Translations under genes and position numbers: made by a program
Source: JAEUHZ01 sp964552795
Lineage (GTDB): Bacteria > Planctomycetota > UBA1135 > GCA-002686595
Assembly: GCA_964552795.1 (NCBI GenBank)
Contig: CAZKIO010000005.1
Location: 72,181-136,180, forward strand
Length of the DNA stretch: 64,000 nt
Reading direction: 5' to 3'
Notes under the pieces: generated by a model
Seen by the model: the letters and a program-made list of their open reading frames with translations, nothing else
What the model was told of the DNA's origin: nothing
Database searches by the model: none
Part shown: positions 32,481 to 40,854 of the stretch, piece by piece
Numbering within the stretch: the first letter of the stretch is position 1
How the letters are laid out: each line of letters opens with the position of its first letter

Positions 32481-35150
32481 TCAACGCGGCTTCGCGCCGG
32501 CGAGGTCGAGGTCCTCCAGGCACTCGGCCCACGCCTCCGGGCCCGGATCGAGCGTGAAGCTCTGCTCGCCGTCGATCTCGCGCACGCGGAACCGGAGCCC
32601 TTCGACATCCTCGATCGAAGCCCACTGGACGATGCCGCGCACGGTGCAGTGCAGCTCGAGGTTCGCGATCCAGCGTCCGGCAAACGGCAGATCGATCCAC
32701 GCGACACCATCGTCGCTGACCGCGATGCGTTGGGTCCGCGCCTGCAGCCGATCCGGGATCTCCTCCGGCAGGCCGTGTCCGTCCAGGGCGCGCAACTCGA
32801 GCGCGCAAACCGTGCGCGCCGCGCGTGCCGGTTCCGGGAGCGTCAGCGTGATCCGCGTGGAGTGCGCGGGTCGGAGGACCAGCCGCGGATCGCGCAACGG
32901 GAGTTGGACACGCCCGACGCGAGCGCCCACGGACCACGCGAACACTTCGCCGATCGTGTCCGCGGGCAGCAGCGCACGACCCTCGGTCCACGTCGTGTGC
33001 TCCAGGCTGCCTTCGCGCGGATACCACAGCTCGCCGCGCGACACGGACGCGGCCCGCTCGTCGACGACCGCGAGTTCGAGGGTGCCGCCGCGCGCGCCGC
33101 CCGGCGCCGCGAGCAGGCCGCGCAGATCGATCGGATCGAGGCGCGGATCGCGCGTGACCTCGCCTGCCTCCACCAGCACGTCTTCCACCGTGAGGACGGG
33201 CACGGCCGCGGTGCTCGATGCGTCGAGCACCGCGATGGCACACCGACCCGCGGGGACGCCCGTGAATCGGAAACGCCAGCCCGGTCCTTCGCGCCACAGC
33301 CTCCAGAGCCCCGGGGACAACGGACCCTGAGTGAGCACGAGCGTCGGCGGCGCCGACAAGCGCGCTGCATCCACGAGCAACCGGCCTTCGACCCGCCCCG
33401 TGCGCGTCGCCGTCACCACGACGTCGCGCGTTCCACACGCGTACGTCCGCGCCGCCTGCACCGGGTCCTGTCTGTGGTCGGGATGCTCGAGCACGAGGCT
33501 CAGCGCGTGGCCGGTGCAAGGACCGTAGACCGCGAACCGCCCGTCCGCATCGGTGGCCCCGCCCTCGATCATCACGCTGAAGCGCCGGTTCCCGCTGCTG
33601 CGCGTGACGCGCACGCGGCCACCCGGCACCGGCCTTCCGCTCTCGTCGACGACGCGGCCGGCCAGCAACGGCTCGCTGGCCTGCAGCACCACATCCCCCG
33701 CTTCGACGATGCCGCCGCTGGTCGGCACGCGCAGTTCCGCCGCCAGGCGCGGCAAGTTCTCCATGTGCCAGCACAACTCGGCGCGCAGGCGCCAGGCCCG
33801 GTGCGCGCTCGGGTCGGGCGGTGGCAGCCTCAGCGAAGCGGCGAAGCGCCCTTCCGGATCGGTGCGCACCTCCAGAGGGGACATCTGCAGCACGCGATCC
33901 TCGTTCAGGTATTCGCGCACGGTCCTCAAGGTCAGGCTCGCGGACGCGATCGGCTGGGCCGTCGCATCGACGGCGCGCCCCACGAGCATCAGGAATGAAT
34001 CGGGAACGGGGATCGCCACTTCGACCAGTTCGCCCGCGCGCCGCGGACCCTCGAAGTTCTCGCCGAAGGTGCCTCCGCCGGCCGGCGAGACGGTCACGTC
34101 GAACCGGCCGCCGATGCCCACGCCGGCAATCGTCGCTTCCCCATCGACGAGGGGCGTGACCGTGTCCACCTGATCCGCCGCGGCGATCAGCTCGCCCTGC
34201 ACCGGCCGCCGTTCGACGCTGAGGAGGACGCGGCCCTGGACCGGTACCACCTGACCGCGAGCATCGACGACGCGCACGTGCATCCGGCCCGTCGCGGGCA
34301 TCGACAGCTCGACCACTTCCGACGGCATGCGCCGCGGATCGATCCAGCGTTCGACCTGTGGATCGACGCCGATCTCGAGCCGCACGCTGAACGCGCTTTC
34401 CAGGTTCAGGCCGACGGTCCCCAGCAGCCATTCGACGTTGCGCACGACGAGCAGACCATGTTCATCCGTCGGGCGGCTCCAATCGCTCCAGGACTCGCCC
34501 GCGGGCCCGATCCCGACCGTGATGCCGGGCGCCGGGCGGCCGGCCTCGTCCACCACGCGCACCGTGAGGTCGTGCTGGACTCGCATCGCCAACGTCAGCG
34601 GTTCGTCCACTTCGGGCGCGACGATGATGTCCTGGCCGAACGAACTCCCCTTGCGCGCCGTCACCAGCAGGAGCTTCTTCGGATCGGAGACCAGCGCGAG
34701 CCCGAGTTCGTCCGTGAGCGTGTGCTCGCCGCGCTTCTCCATCCCCGCCTCGAGGTCGGTGCCGATCTCCTTGGAAATCCCGGGATCGCCCCACCACGTG
34801 AACCACGGCACTTCGAGCCAGCGGACGTCGGCGTCCGCGACCGGTTCCTGCGTCGCGGCGTCGACCACGAGGACTTCAAAGCGCCCGGGCGAAGCGTCGC
34901 GGATCCGGCGCGGGTCTTGCACGTCGCCCGCGGCCGCTGCGCGCTCCGCCGCAGAACGCGCCGGCTCGATCGCGTCGCCGCCCCCGGCCTGGATCCCGTC
35001 GAGCGCGCCGTCGGGCCGCGCGCTCGATCCCGCCGCGCTGGAGGCGTTCCCGAGTCCACCGCCTCGCTCGCCGAGCGCCCACGCCCACAGCACGAGGACG
35101 ACGACCAGTGCGAAGAGCGCGAGGCCGACGAGGAGGCGCTTCTGGGTCAT
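32481..35150 (-). CDS. large unknown membrane-anchored protein with carboxypeptidase-regulatory-like repeats
   Basis: 889 residues from ATG 35150. One N-terminal hydrophobic helix (RLLVGLALFALVVVLVLWAWAL) followed by a Gly/Ser-rich linker puts the rest in the periplasm or on the surface. The body holds several beta-sandwich modules of CarboxypepD_reg/SpaA kind, recognisable from recurring patterns such as VVDAATQEPVADADVRW, VVDEAGRPAPGITV, AVDATAQPIASASLTL and VVDESGRPVPGGRV followed by TDADGRFA. No catalytic motif. Such proteins act as rigid spacers or ligand binders. It lies between the kinase-like gene (96 nt) and the CoA-ligase gene (148 nt). Slightly lower GC than the flanks. Confidence 0.8.
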   Translation of the reverse strand: MTQKRLLVGLALFALVVVLVLWAWALGERGGGLGNASSAAGSSARPDGALDGIQAGGGDAIEPARSAAERAAAAGDVQDPRRIRDASPGRFEVLVVDAATQEPVADADVRWLEVPWFTWWGDPGISKEIGTDLEAGMEKRGEHTLTDELGLALVSDPKKLLLVTARKGSSFGQDIIVAPEVDEPLTLAMRVQHDLTVRVVDEAGRPAPGITVGIGPAGESWSDWSRPTDEHGLLVVRNVEWLLGTVGLNLESAFSVRLEIGVDPQVERWIDPRRMPSEVVELSMPATGRMHVRVVDARGQVVPVQGRVLLSVERRPVQGELIAAADQVDTVTPLVDGEATIAGVGIGGRFDVTVSPAGGGTFGENFEGPRRAGELVEVAIPVPDSFLMLVGRAVDATAQPIASASLTLRTVREYLNEDRVLQMSPLEVRTDPEGRFAASLRLPPPDPSAHRAWRLRAELCWHMENLPRLAAELRVPTSGGIVEAGDVVLQASEPLLAGRVVDESGRPVPGGRVRVTRSSGNRRFSVMIEGGATDADGRFAVYGPCTGHALSLVLEHPDHRQDPVQAARTYACGTRDVVVTATRTGRVEGRLLVDAARLSAPPTLVLTQGPLSPGLWRLWREGPGWRFRFTGVPAGRCAIAVLDASSTAAVPVLTVEDVLVEAGEVTRDPRLDPIDLRGLLAAPGGARGGTLELAVVDERAASVSRGELWYPREGSLEHTTWTEGRALLPADTIGEVFAWSVGARVGRVQLPLRDPRLVLRPAHSTRITLTLPEPARAARTVCALELRALDGHGLPEEIPDRLQARTQRIAVSDDGVAWIDLPFAGRWIANLELHCTVRGIVQWASIEDVEGLRFRVREIDGEQSFTLDPGPEAWAECLEDLDLAGAKPR

Positions 35151-35246
35151 GGTGGCGGAGGGCGCGGCGCGCACCCTTCTACCGCCGCTCCGGTGGCCGT
35201 TACGGAATCCGTCGTCCTCGGCAGGTACGACCCGATCTCGCGCGGC

Positions 35247-36104
35247 CTACTTCGTCAGGCTCGCGCGAAAATCTGCTGCCGTGCGGTAGCGTTCGTTGCG
35301 GTCGGCCATCAGGCCCCCGGCGATGGCCTTCTCGAGCTTCTCGGGGACCGCGGCCTTGGGCGCCCGCGCGCGCATCGCCGGAGGCTGCTTGTTGAGCTTC
35401 TCCTGGAACACCTCGAGGAACGAGCGGCCCTTCCAGGGCAGCACGCCCGTCGCGGCCTCGTACAGCACCGTGGCCAGGTTGTAGAGGTCGGACTGCACGT
35501 CGGGCGAGTCGCCGCCGAACTGCTCGACGGGCGCGTAGAACGGCGTGCCGATCAGCGCGGTCTTGTCCCCCAGGTGCTTCGCCGTCCACAGCGCGGCGGT
35601 GATGCCGCCGTCGATCAAGGCGACGTGGCCGCCCGGGCCCTCGCGCAGGCGGATGTTCATGGGCTTGATGTCGCCGTGCACCAGCTTCTGGGCGTGGATC
35701 GCCGTCAGGCCGTCGAGCAGCTCGAGGCCCAGCCGCGCGACTTCGGCCGCGGGGAAGGCCCCTTTCTCCTTCAAGGCCTCGCGCAAGGAGCGCGCCGGCG
35801 GCAGGTCGGTGACGAACAGGATCGTGCCGTCTTCCAGTTCGTGCGTGTCGTGCGCACGCAGCACGGCCGGCGCATCCACGCGCGTCCAGGTCCGCATCAC
35901 GCCGGCGAATTCCGAGCTCTGCTCGCGCCCCTCGAACAGCGAGGCAGGGAAGACCTGCAGTTCGCGCTCCTGCTTCTCGGCGAGGTCGGTGACCACGAAG
36001 GTCGTGGACATCCCGTCCCGCCGGTTTGCGCGCTCGATCCTGTAGCGCTCGGCGACGATCTTGCCGGGGATGAGATCGAACAGGGAGAGCGTCTTGGCTT
36101 GCAT
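35247..36104 (-). CDS. Ser/Thr kinase-like protein with degenerate active site
   Basis: 285 residues, one protein-kinase fold with no transmembrane or sensor domain. Kept: catalytic loop HGDIKPMN (D145, K147, N150), TLIGTPFYAP-like activation segment and SDLYNLATVLYEAATG (subdomain IX). Lost or changed: the glycine-rich loop (ERANRRDGMSTTF lacks GxGxxG), the VAIK lysine (ELQVF, Gln50 instead of Lys), DFG (DGG, 165-167) and the APE (APV). It may be an inactive or atypical pseudokinase. ATG 36104 chosen; TAGCCT lies 11 nt upstream. Located between the kynureninase-like gene and the large repeat protein. Confidence 0.82.
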   Translation of the reverse strand: MQAKTLSLFDLIPGKIVAERYRIERANRRDGMSTTFVVTDLAEKQERELQVFPASLFEGREQSSEFAGVMRTWTRVDAPAVLRAHDTHELEDGTILFVTDLPPARSLREALKEKGAFPAAEVARLGLELLDGLTAIHAQKLVHGDIKPMNIRLREGPGGHVALIDGGITAALWTAKHLGDKTALIGTPFYAPVEQFGGDSPDVQSDLYNLATVLYEAATGVLPWKGRSFLEVFQEKLNKQPPAMRARAPKAAVPEKLEKAIAGGLMADRNERYRTAADFRASLTK

Positions 36105-36177
36105 GGTTGCGCCACAGGCTACCGGCGCCGTCCCGGGCTGTCGAACCACGCCGGCCGCGGTCCGGCGACCGCGCCGG

Positions 36178-37395
36178 TCAGTACGCCGTCTTCGCCGCCA
36201 GGTGCTCGCGCCAGGCGCCCTTCTGGCGCAGATCCACCAGCGCCTCGACGAACTCGTCGATCTCGTCCTCCAGCGTGTAGAGGTGCGGACTGACGCGGAT
36301 GCCCGCGCCGGGGCGGTGGTCGACCAGGATTCCGTTCTTGTCGAGGGCCTTCACGAAGGCCGGCCCGTTCTCGCCTTCCGCGAGGCCGATCGTGAGCGTG
36401 CCTCCGCGGCGCGCCGGATCCTCGGGGCTGTGGATGCGGAACCCCGCTCCCAGGAGTTGCGCGCGCAGGCGCTGCGTCAGGTGCACCGACCAGCGCCGCA
36501 CGTTCTCGACGCCGCACTCCAGCAGCACTTCGTAGCCCGCCGTCGCGCACCAGAAGCTCGCGACCGCCGGCGAGCCGTGCAGCATGCGACGGATCCCCTT
36601 GGCATAGCGCTGCGCGCCCGTCTCGAACGCGAACGGCGCGGCGTGCGCGGCCCAGCCGGTGATGCGCGGTTCCAGCTTCTCCTGCAGGTCGGGCCGCACG
36701 TACAGGTAGCCGGCTCCCGGACCGCCGCACAGCCACTTCACGGATCCGCCGCACACCATGTCGACGCCCAGCGCCTGCACGTCGAGCGGCACCGTGCCGA
36801 GCGACTGGTAGGCGTCCAGCAGCACCAGCGCCCCGACCTCTTTCGCGCGCGCGCAGATCGCGGCCGCGTCCTGCAGGAAGTGGCTCTTGTAGGTGACGTG
36901 GCTGATCGGGACGATCAGCGTCTCCTCGTCGATCGCCTCGAGCAGGCGTGCGGTGTCGACGTGGATGCCGTCGGTCGGCACGGTGTGGATGCGCGCGCCG
37001 TGCTTGCGCAGTCCCTCCCACACGTACATCACCGTCGGGAAGTTCTGGTCGGTGTACACGACCTTGTTGCGCCGGCCCGAGAAGTCGAGGCAACTCGCCA
37101 CGAGCGACTGCACGACGGAGACGTTCTGGTGCATCACCACCGAATCGGCCGGCGCGTTCATCAGCCTGCCGAGCACGTTTCCGGCGGCGACGGGCATGTC
37201 CCACCAGCCCTCGCCCCAGGCGCGCACGCCGCGCGTGGCCCACTGGTTGAGGAACTCCTCCATCTTGTCGCGCGCCCGGGCGGGCATCGCGCCCAGGCTG
37301 TGGTTCACGAGGTACGTCGTCCCGTCGAGGATCGGGAACTGGGTGCGCCAGCGCTCCGGATCGTGCGCGGGCCGGCGGTCAGGCGCGGACGCCAT
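36178..37395 (-). CDS. class V PLP enzyme, kynureninase-like
   Basis: 405 residues. A fold-type I PLP enzyme of the aminotransferase class V group, most like kynureninase, which splits kynurenine into anthranilate and alanine. Seen: TDQNFPTVMYVWEGL, VLLDAYQSLGTVPLDV with the PLP-binding Asp, the Schiff-base lysine in GGSVKWLCGGPGAGYLYV, and RITGWAAHAAPFAFE, a block typical of kynureninases. It overlaps the upstream ferritin-like gene by 17 nt. Together with the aryl-CoA ligase and beta-oxidation-like genes this suggests anthranilate made from kynurenine. Other class V lyases, such as cysteine desulfurase-like enzymes, cannot be fully ruled out. Confidence 0.85.
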   Translation of the reverse strand: MASAPDRRPAHDPERWRTQFPILDGTTYLVNHSLGAMPARARDKMEEFLNQWATRGVRAWGEGWWDMPVAAGNVLGRLMNAPADSVVMHQNVSVVQSLVASCLDFSGRRNKVVYTDQNFPTVMYVWEGLRKHGARIHTVPTDGIHVDTARLLEAIDEETLIVPISHVTYKSHFLQDAAAICARAKEVGALVLLDAYQSLGTVPLDVQALGVDMVCGGSVKWLCGGPGAGYLYVRPDLQEKLEPRITGWAAHAAPFAFETGAQRYAKGIRRMLHGSPAVASFWCATAGYEVLLECGVENVRRWSVHLTQRLRAQLLGAGFRIHSPEDPARRGGTLTIGLAEGENGPAFVKALDKNGILVDHRPGAGIRVSPHLYTLEDEIDEFVEALVDLRQKGAWREHLAAKTAY

Positions 37396-38095
37396 GTTTC
37401 GCTCCCGTGGGTTGGATCTCCAGTCCCAGCGACTCCGGATCGGGAGCCGCGAGCTGCGCGCCCATGCACCACTCCCGCGCGCCGTCGAGGAAGCGCTGCA
37501 CGAGTTCCTCGACGCGCGCCGTGCGCAGGCCGAGCGCCACCGCGCGCTGGTCGCCCGCGGTGCGCGGGCGGCCGAACGCCACCAGCGCGATGGCCATCCA
37601 GCGATTGACGAACTGCTGCGCCGTCGGCCGGTTGCCGTGCTCGGCGCAGAACTCGCGCAACAGACCCTCCAGCATGCGCGTGCCGGGGCGCTCGAGCGTG
37701 TGCAGCCGCTGGGCGATCGCCGCCATGCCCGCGCTGCGGCTCTCCAGGTAGCTCGACGCGACGAGCACCTCGGCGCGGCCGACCAGGCCCAGGCACACGG
37801 CCAGCTCCAGGCGCGAGTACGGGTACGGGATCTTCTCCAGCGAATCGCGCACGGCCTGGATCAGGCTCTTGCCGTCGAGCTCGGCGTAGAGGCGCTCGAT
37901 GGCGCGCAACACGTCGAGACCGGCGTCGAGGTCGCGGACGATGAGCGCCTTCTCCTCGACCTCGGGCAGGTACTTCAGCCCGTGGCCGCGGATGTTCGCG
38001 ACCATGATCTGCCGGTAGGCGGTGCGCTCCAGGATCCGGCGCAGGAGCGCCTTGGACTCCTCGTCGAGAGCGGCGGTGCGGGGGCTGGCGCTCAT
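37379..38095 (-). CDS. ferritin-like (PaaA/PaaC-type) protein lacking obvious diiron ligands
   Basis: 238 residues, entirely helical. The layout of two helix pairs (EVEEKALIVRDLDAGLDVLR, SRLELAVCLGLVGRAEVLV, then IAQRLHTLERPG) resembles the phenylacetate-epoxygenase/BoxB family of ferritin-like proteins. The ExxH motifs that bind iron are not visible at either expected place: the first reads DLDAGLD and the second ERPGTRM. So it may be a structural subunit (as PaaC is) or a repurposed protein. It overlaps the ferredoxin gene upstream by 4 nt and the kynureninase-like gene downstream by 17 nt, so it is co-translated with both. The family call is tentative. Confidence 0.5.
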   Translation of the reverse strand: MSASPRTAALDEESKALLRRILERTAYRQIMVANIRGHGLKYLPEVEEKALIVRDLDAGLDVLRAIERLYAELDGKSLIQAVRDSLEKIPYPYSRLELAVCLGLVGRAEVLVASSYLESRSAGMAAIAQRLHTLERPGTRMLEGLLREFCAEHGNRPTAQQFVNRWMAIALVAFGRPRTAGDQRAVALGLRTARVEELVQRFLDGAREWCMGAQLAAPDPESLGLEIQPTGAKHGVRA

Positions 38096-38436
38096 GCTCC
38101 GGGGGCCTTTCCGGTCAACTGGTCATCGGGGATCACGAGGCGCTCGACCGGACGTCCGCCGAGCAGGTGCGACTGGATGATCTCGTCGACGTCCTCCGGC
38201 CGGACGCCTCCGTACCACACGGCCTCGGGGTACACGACCACGGTGCACCCGCGCTCGCACTGGTCGAGGCACAACGCCTTGTTGGGCCGCACGATGCGCT
38301 TCAGGCCGTGCTCGTGCAGCTTCTTCTTGAACGCGCTCGCCAGATCGTGACCGCCCTTGGAGCCGCAGTCGCCGCGCGGATCGTCCTTCTGGCGTTCGTT
38401 GACGCAGATGAACACGTGCCGCTGGAACTTCGCCAT
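38092..38436 (-). CDS. thioredoxin-like [2Fe-2S] ferredoxin
   Basis: 114 residues. Small ferredoxin of the thioredoxin-like/NuoE type. Cysteines sit in HVFICVNER (first), GDCGSK (second), and CLDQCERGC, giving the spacing used to bind one [2Fe-2S] cluster. Ending region VYPEAVWYGGVRPEDVDEIIQSHL is a family hallmark. It would be a cytoplasmic one-electron carrier for an oxygenase or reductase. The ATG at 38436 is 11 nt after the acyl-CoA dehydrogenase stop; the stop overlaps the ferritin-like gene by 4 nt. Confidence 0.9.
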   Translation of the reverse strand: MAKFQRHVFICVNERQKDDPRGDCGSKGGHDLASAFKKKLHEHGLKRIVRPNKALCLDQCERGCTVVVYPEAVWYGGVRPEDVDEIIQSHLLGGRPVERLVIPDDQLTGKAPGA

Positions 38437-38447
38437 GCGCCCAGAGC

Positions 38448-39602
38448 CTAACCGAGGATCTCGCGCGCGAGCACCAGCTTCTGGACCTCGCTGGTGCCCT
38501 CGTAGATCCGCAGCGCGCGCACGTCGCGGTACAGCCGCTCGACCACCGTGCCGCGGCGCACGCCCAGGCCGCCGTGGGCCTGCACGGCCCGGTCGCAGAT
38601 CCACCCGGCCGACTCCGTGGCGTAAAGCTTGGCGCGCGCCACGGCCGCAGCCGCCGGCTCGTCCGCGTCGACCAGGCGCGCCGCCTCGGCGGTCAGGAGC
38701 TGGGCCGCGCGCAGGCGCACGTCCATCTCGGCGACGTCGAAGCGCAGCGCCTGGAAGCTGGCCAGCGCGCGGCCGAACTGCTTGCGCGCCTTGAGGTGCC
38801 GCGTGGTCTCGTCGATCGCGCGCCGCGAGAAGCCGTTCGCCGCGGCGGCGACGGAGGTGCGGAAACGCGCCAGCGTGGCCAGCGCGATCTCCTGCCCGCC
38901 GCCCTCGGCGCCGAGCAGGTGCTCCTTGCCGATCTGGACGCCCTGGAACTTCACGGTGCCGATCGGATGCTCGCCCAGGACCTCGAAGCGCTCGACGGAG
39001 ACGCCCGGCTCGGCGGCCGACACGAAGAACATCGACAACCCGCCCTTCGAACCGGGCTCGCCGGACGTGCGCGCCAGCACGCTGTAGAAGCTGGCGATCC
39101 CCGCGTTGGAGATGAACGTCTTCTCGCCGTCCAGCTTCCAGCCCTCCTTGGTGCGCACGGCCTGCGTCGCGACGTCGTCCAGGCTCGAGCCCGCACCGGT
39201 CTCAGTCAGCGCGAAGGCGGCCACGAAATGGTTCCGGCTCCTGGCGACGCGCGGCAGGATCAGCTCGCGCAGCTCGGGCTTGCCGCCCAGCGCGACCGGG
39301 AACGACCCCAGCCCCTGCATGACGAACATCACGTCGAGCAGCGGGTGGTGCCAGGCCAGCTCGTCGCGGACGGCGCACAGCGCGCGCACGCTGACGGTCT
39401 CGGCCTCGCACAGTCCCTTGGCCTTGGCGCCGCCGTCGCGCGCGGGCACCGTCCACGCGGTCAGGCCGGCTGCGCCCAGCGCCTCGATGCACTCCTGCGC
39501 GGCCCAGTCGACCTTCGCGCCCTCGATCTCGCGCGCCAGCCGCTCGCCGACCTCCCGGGCCTTGGCCGCGAGCTCCGCCAGGACCTTCTCGGGCGCGGTC
39601 AT
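38448..39602 (-). CDS. acyl-CoA dehydrogenase family protein
   Basis: 384 residues, standard length. FAD enzyme that oxidises an acyl-CoA at the alpha-beta bond. Seen: FALTETGAGSSL, GEKTFISNAGIAS, ARKQFGRALASFQALRF, QAHGGLGV and the C-terminal YEGTSEVQKLVLAREI, whose Glu is the usual catalytic base in many members. ATG 39602 overlaps the enoyl-CoA hydratase stop by 4 nt (ATGA). In the suggested anthranilate pathway it would act on a ring-derived CoA ester. Confidence 0.94.
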   Translation of the reverse strand: MTAPEKVLAELAAKAREVGERLAREIEGAKVDWAAQECIEALGAAGLTAWTVPARDGGAKAKGLCEAETVSVRALCAVRDELAWHHPLLDVMFVMQGLGSFPVALGGKPELRELILPRVARSRNHFVAAFALTETGAGSSLDDVATQAVRTKEGWKLDGEKTFISNAGIASFYSVLARTSGEPGSKGGLSMFFVSAAEPGVSVERFEVLGEHPIGTVKFQGVQIGKEHLLGAEGGGQEIALATLARFRTSVAAAANGFSRRAIDETTRHLKARKQFGRALASFQALRFDVAEMDVRLRAAQLLTAEAARLVDADEPAAAAVARAKLYATESAGWICDRAVQAHGGLGVRRGTVVERLYRDVRALRIYEGTSEVQKLVLAREILG

Positions 39603-40420
39603 CGCTCGATCCGGCTGCCCGGCGTGAACTGTGTGAAATCCGCCGCGCGCTTCTCGACGAACGCGTGGTGCGCCTCCAGGTAGTCGGGGTGCGCCATGCA
39701 CTCGGCCTGCACCCAGCCTTCGGCGCCCATGGCCTCCTCGAGCGTCATCGAGGCCTCGGCGTTCAGCATGCGCTTGGTGACCATCAGGCCCAGGCTCGGC
39801 CCTGCGGCCAGCTTGCGCGCGGCCTCCAGCGCCGCGGCGGGGAGCTCAGCGTCGGGCACGACGCGGTTGTAGAGCCCGATCCCGGCCGCGCGCCGCGCGT
39901 CGATCCACTCGCCCGTCATCAAGAGCTCGGTCGCGTGGCCCAGCCCCACGATGCGCGGCAGGAGCCACGCCGCGCCCATGTCGGCGCCCGAGAGGCCGAC
40001 CTTGGTGAACAGGAACGCGATCTTGGCGCTCTCGGCCGCGATGCGCAGATCGCACGCGGCCGCGATCACCGCGCCCGCGCCGCAGGTCAGTCCGTTGACC
40101 CCGGCGACGACCGGCTTCTCCAACCGGCGGATGTTGGCGATCAGCTCGCAGGTCATGCGCGTGAACGCGTTGACCTCGTCGGGCGGCGCCTCCAGGAGGC
40201 GCGCGATGATGTCGCGCTGGTCGCCGCCCGAGCAGAACGCGCGCCCCGTGCCGGTGATCAGCACGGCGCGCACCGCGTCGCGCCGGCGCAGGTCGCGCAG
40301 CGTGTCGGCCAGCTCGCGGTAGGAGTCGAAGGTCAGCGCGTTGAGCCGCTCGGGCCGGTCGAGGCGCAGGACGGCCACGCCGCCCTCCTCGGAGTAGCGG
40401 AAATGCTGGGGAGTGCTCAT
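39599..40420 (-). CDS. enoyl-CoA hydratase/isomerase family protein
   Basis: 273 residues, crotonase fold. Seen: oxyanion-hole segment AFCSGGDQRDI, then the second hole strand NGLTCGAGAVIAAACDLRIA, FLFTKVGLSGADMGAAWLLPR and IGLYNRVVPD. The usual two catalytic Glu residues of hydratases are not both obvious (GADMGA replaces part of the second), so isomerase, hydrolase or ring-opening activity is possible. The GADMGAAWLLPR version is one I associate with aryl-CoA catabolic clusters. TAACAT lies 9 nt before the ATG. Confidence 0.92.
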   Translation of the reverse strand: MSTPQHFRYSEEGGVAVLRLDRPERLNALTFDSYRELADTLRDLRRRDAVRAVLITGTGRAFCSGGDQRDIIARLLEAPPDEVNAFTRMTCELIANIRRLEKPVVAGVNGLTCGAGAVIAAACDLRIAAESAKIAFLFTKVGLSGADMGAAWLLPRIVGLGHATELLMTGEWIDARRAAGIGLYNRVVPDAELPAAALEAARKLAAGPSLGLMVTKRMLNAEASMTLEEAMGAEGWVQAECMAHPDYLEAHHAFVEKRAADFTQFTPGSRIER

Positions 40421-40429
40421 CAGGGCGGA

Positions 40430-40435
40430 ATGTTA
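40430..40435 (-). promoter_or_regulatory. TAACAT -10-like element before the enoyl-CoA hydratase
   Basis: Minus-strand hexamer 9 nt before the ATG at 40420, in the 29-bp gap after the RidA gene. Possible internal promoter giving a very short leader; no clear -35. Confidence 0.25.
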
Positions 40436-40449
40436 GCCGGACGGCGCGC

Positions 40450-40854
40450 TCACGGCAGCGCCGCGGTCGCCTCGATCTCCACCAGGGCGCCGTCCTCGAG
40501 CAGATCCGCGACCTCCACGAGCGACATGGCCGGATAATGCCGGCCGAACAGCGCGCGCCAGCGCTCGCCGATGGCCTTCACGGCCGCGAGGTACTGGCGC
40601 TTGTCCGTGACGTACACGGTCATGCGCACCACGTGCTCCGGCTCGCCGCCGGCCGCGCGCACGCAGGCGACGACGTTCTCGAGCGCGCGGCCGAACTGCG
40701 CGCCCATGTCTCCGGCCCCGACGAGACGCTGGTCGGCATCCCAGGCGATCTGGCCGGCCACGAACACGAGGCGCGACGCGCCGTCGACGGCGACGGCGTT
40801 GACGTAGCCGCGCGGCGGCTTCCACCCCTCGGGCTGGATGGCGGCGAGGCGCAT
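40450..40854 (-). CDS. RidA family protein
   Basis: 134 residues. RidA proteins hydrolyse reactive enamines/imines to ketones and ammonia. Seen: GWKPPRGYVNAVAVDG, FVAGQIAWDADQRLVG, ALENVVACVRAAGG, MTVYVTD, and YPAMSLVEVADLLEDGALVEIEA; the conserved Arg of canonical RidA seems replaced in the MSLVEV region. ATG 40854 shares a base with the TGA of the SDR gene (TGATG). In an aminobenzoyl-CoA route it would deaminate an enamine intermediate. Confidence 0.92.
   Translation of the reverse strand: MRLAAIQPEGWKPPRGYVNAVAVDGASRLVFVAGQIAWDADQRLVGAGDMGAQFGRALENVVACVRAAGGEPEHVVRMTVYVTDKRQYLAAVKAIGERWRALFGRHYPAMSLVEVADLLEDGALVEIEATAALP

Noticed and set aside
37379..38095. Reading the all-helical protein as tryptophan 2,3-dioxygenase
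   Set aside because: Context would fit, but the haem-site and substrate motifs of the dioxygenase (such as the HQxYELWFKQ block) are absent.
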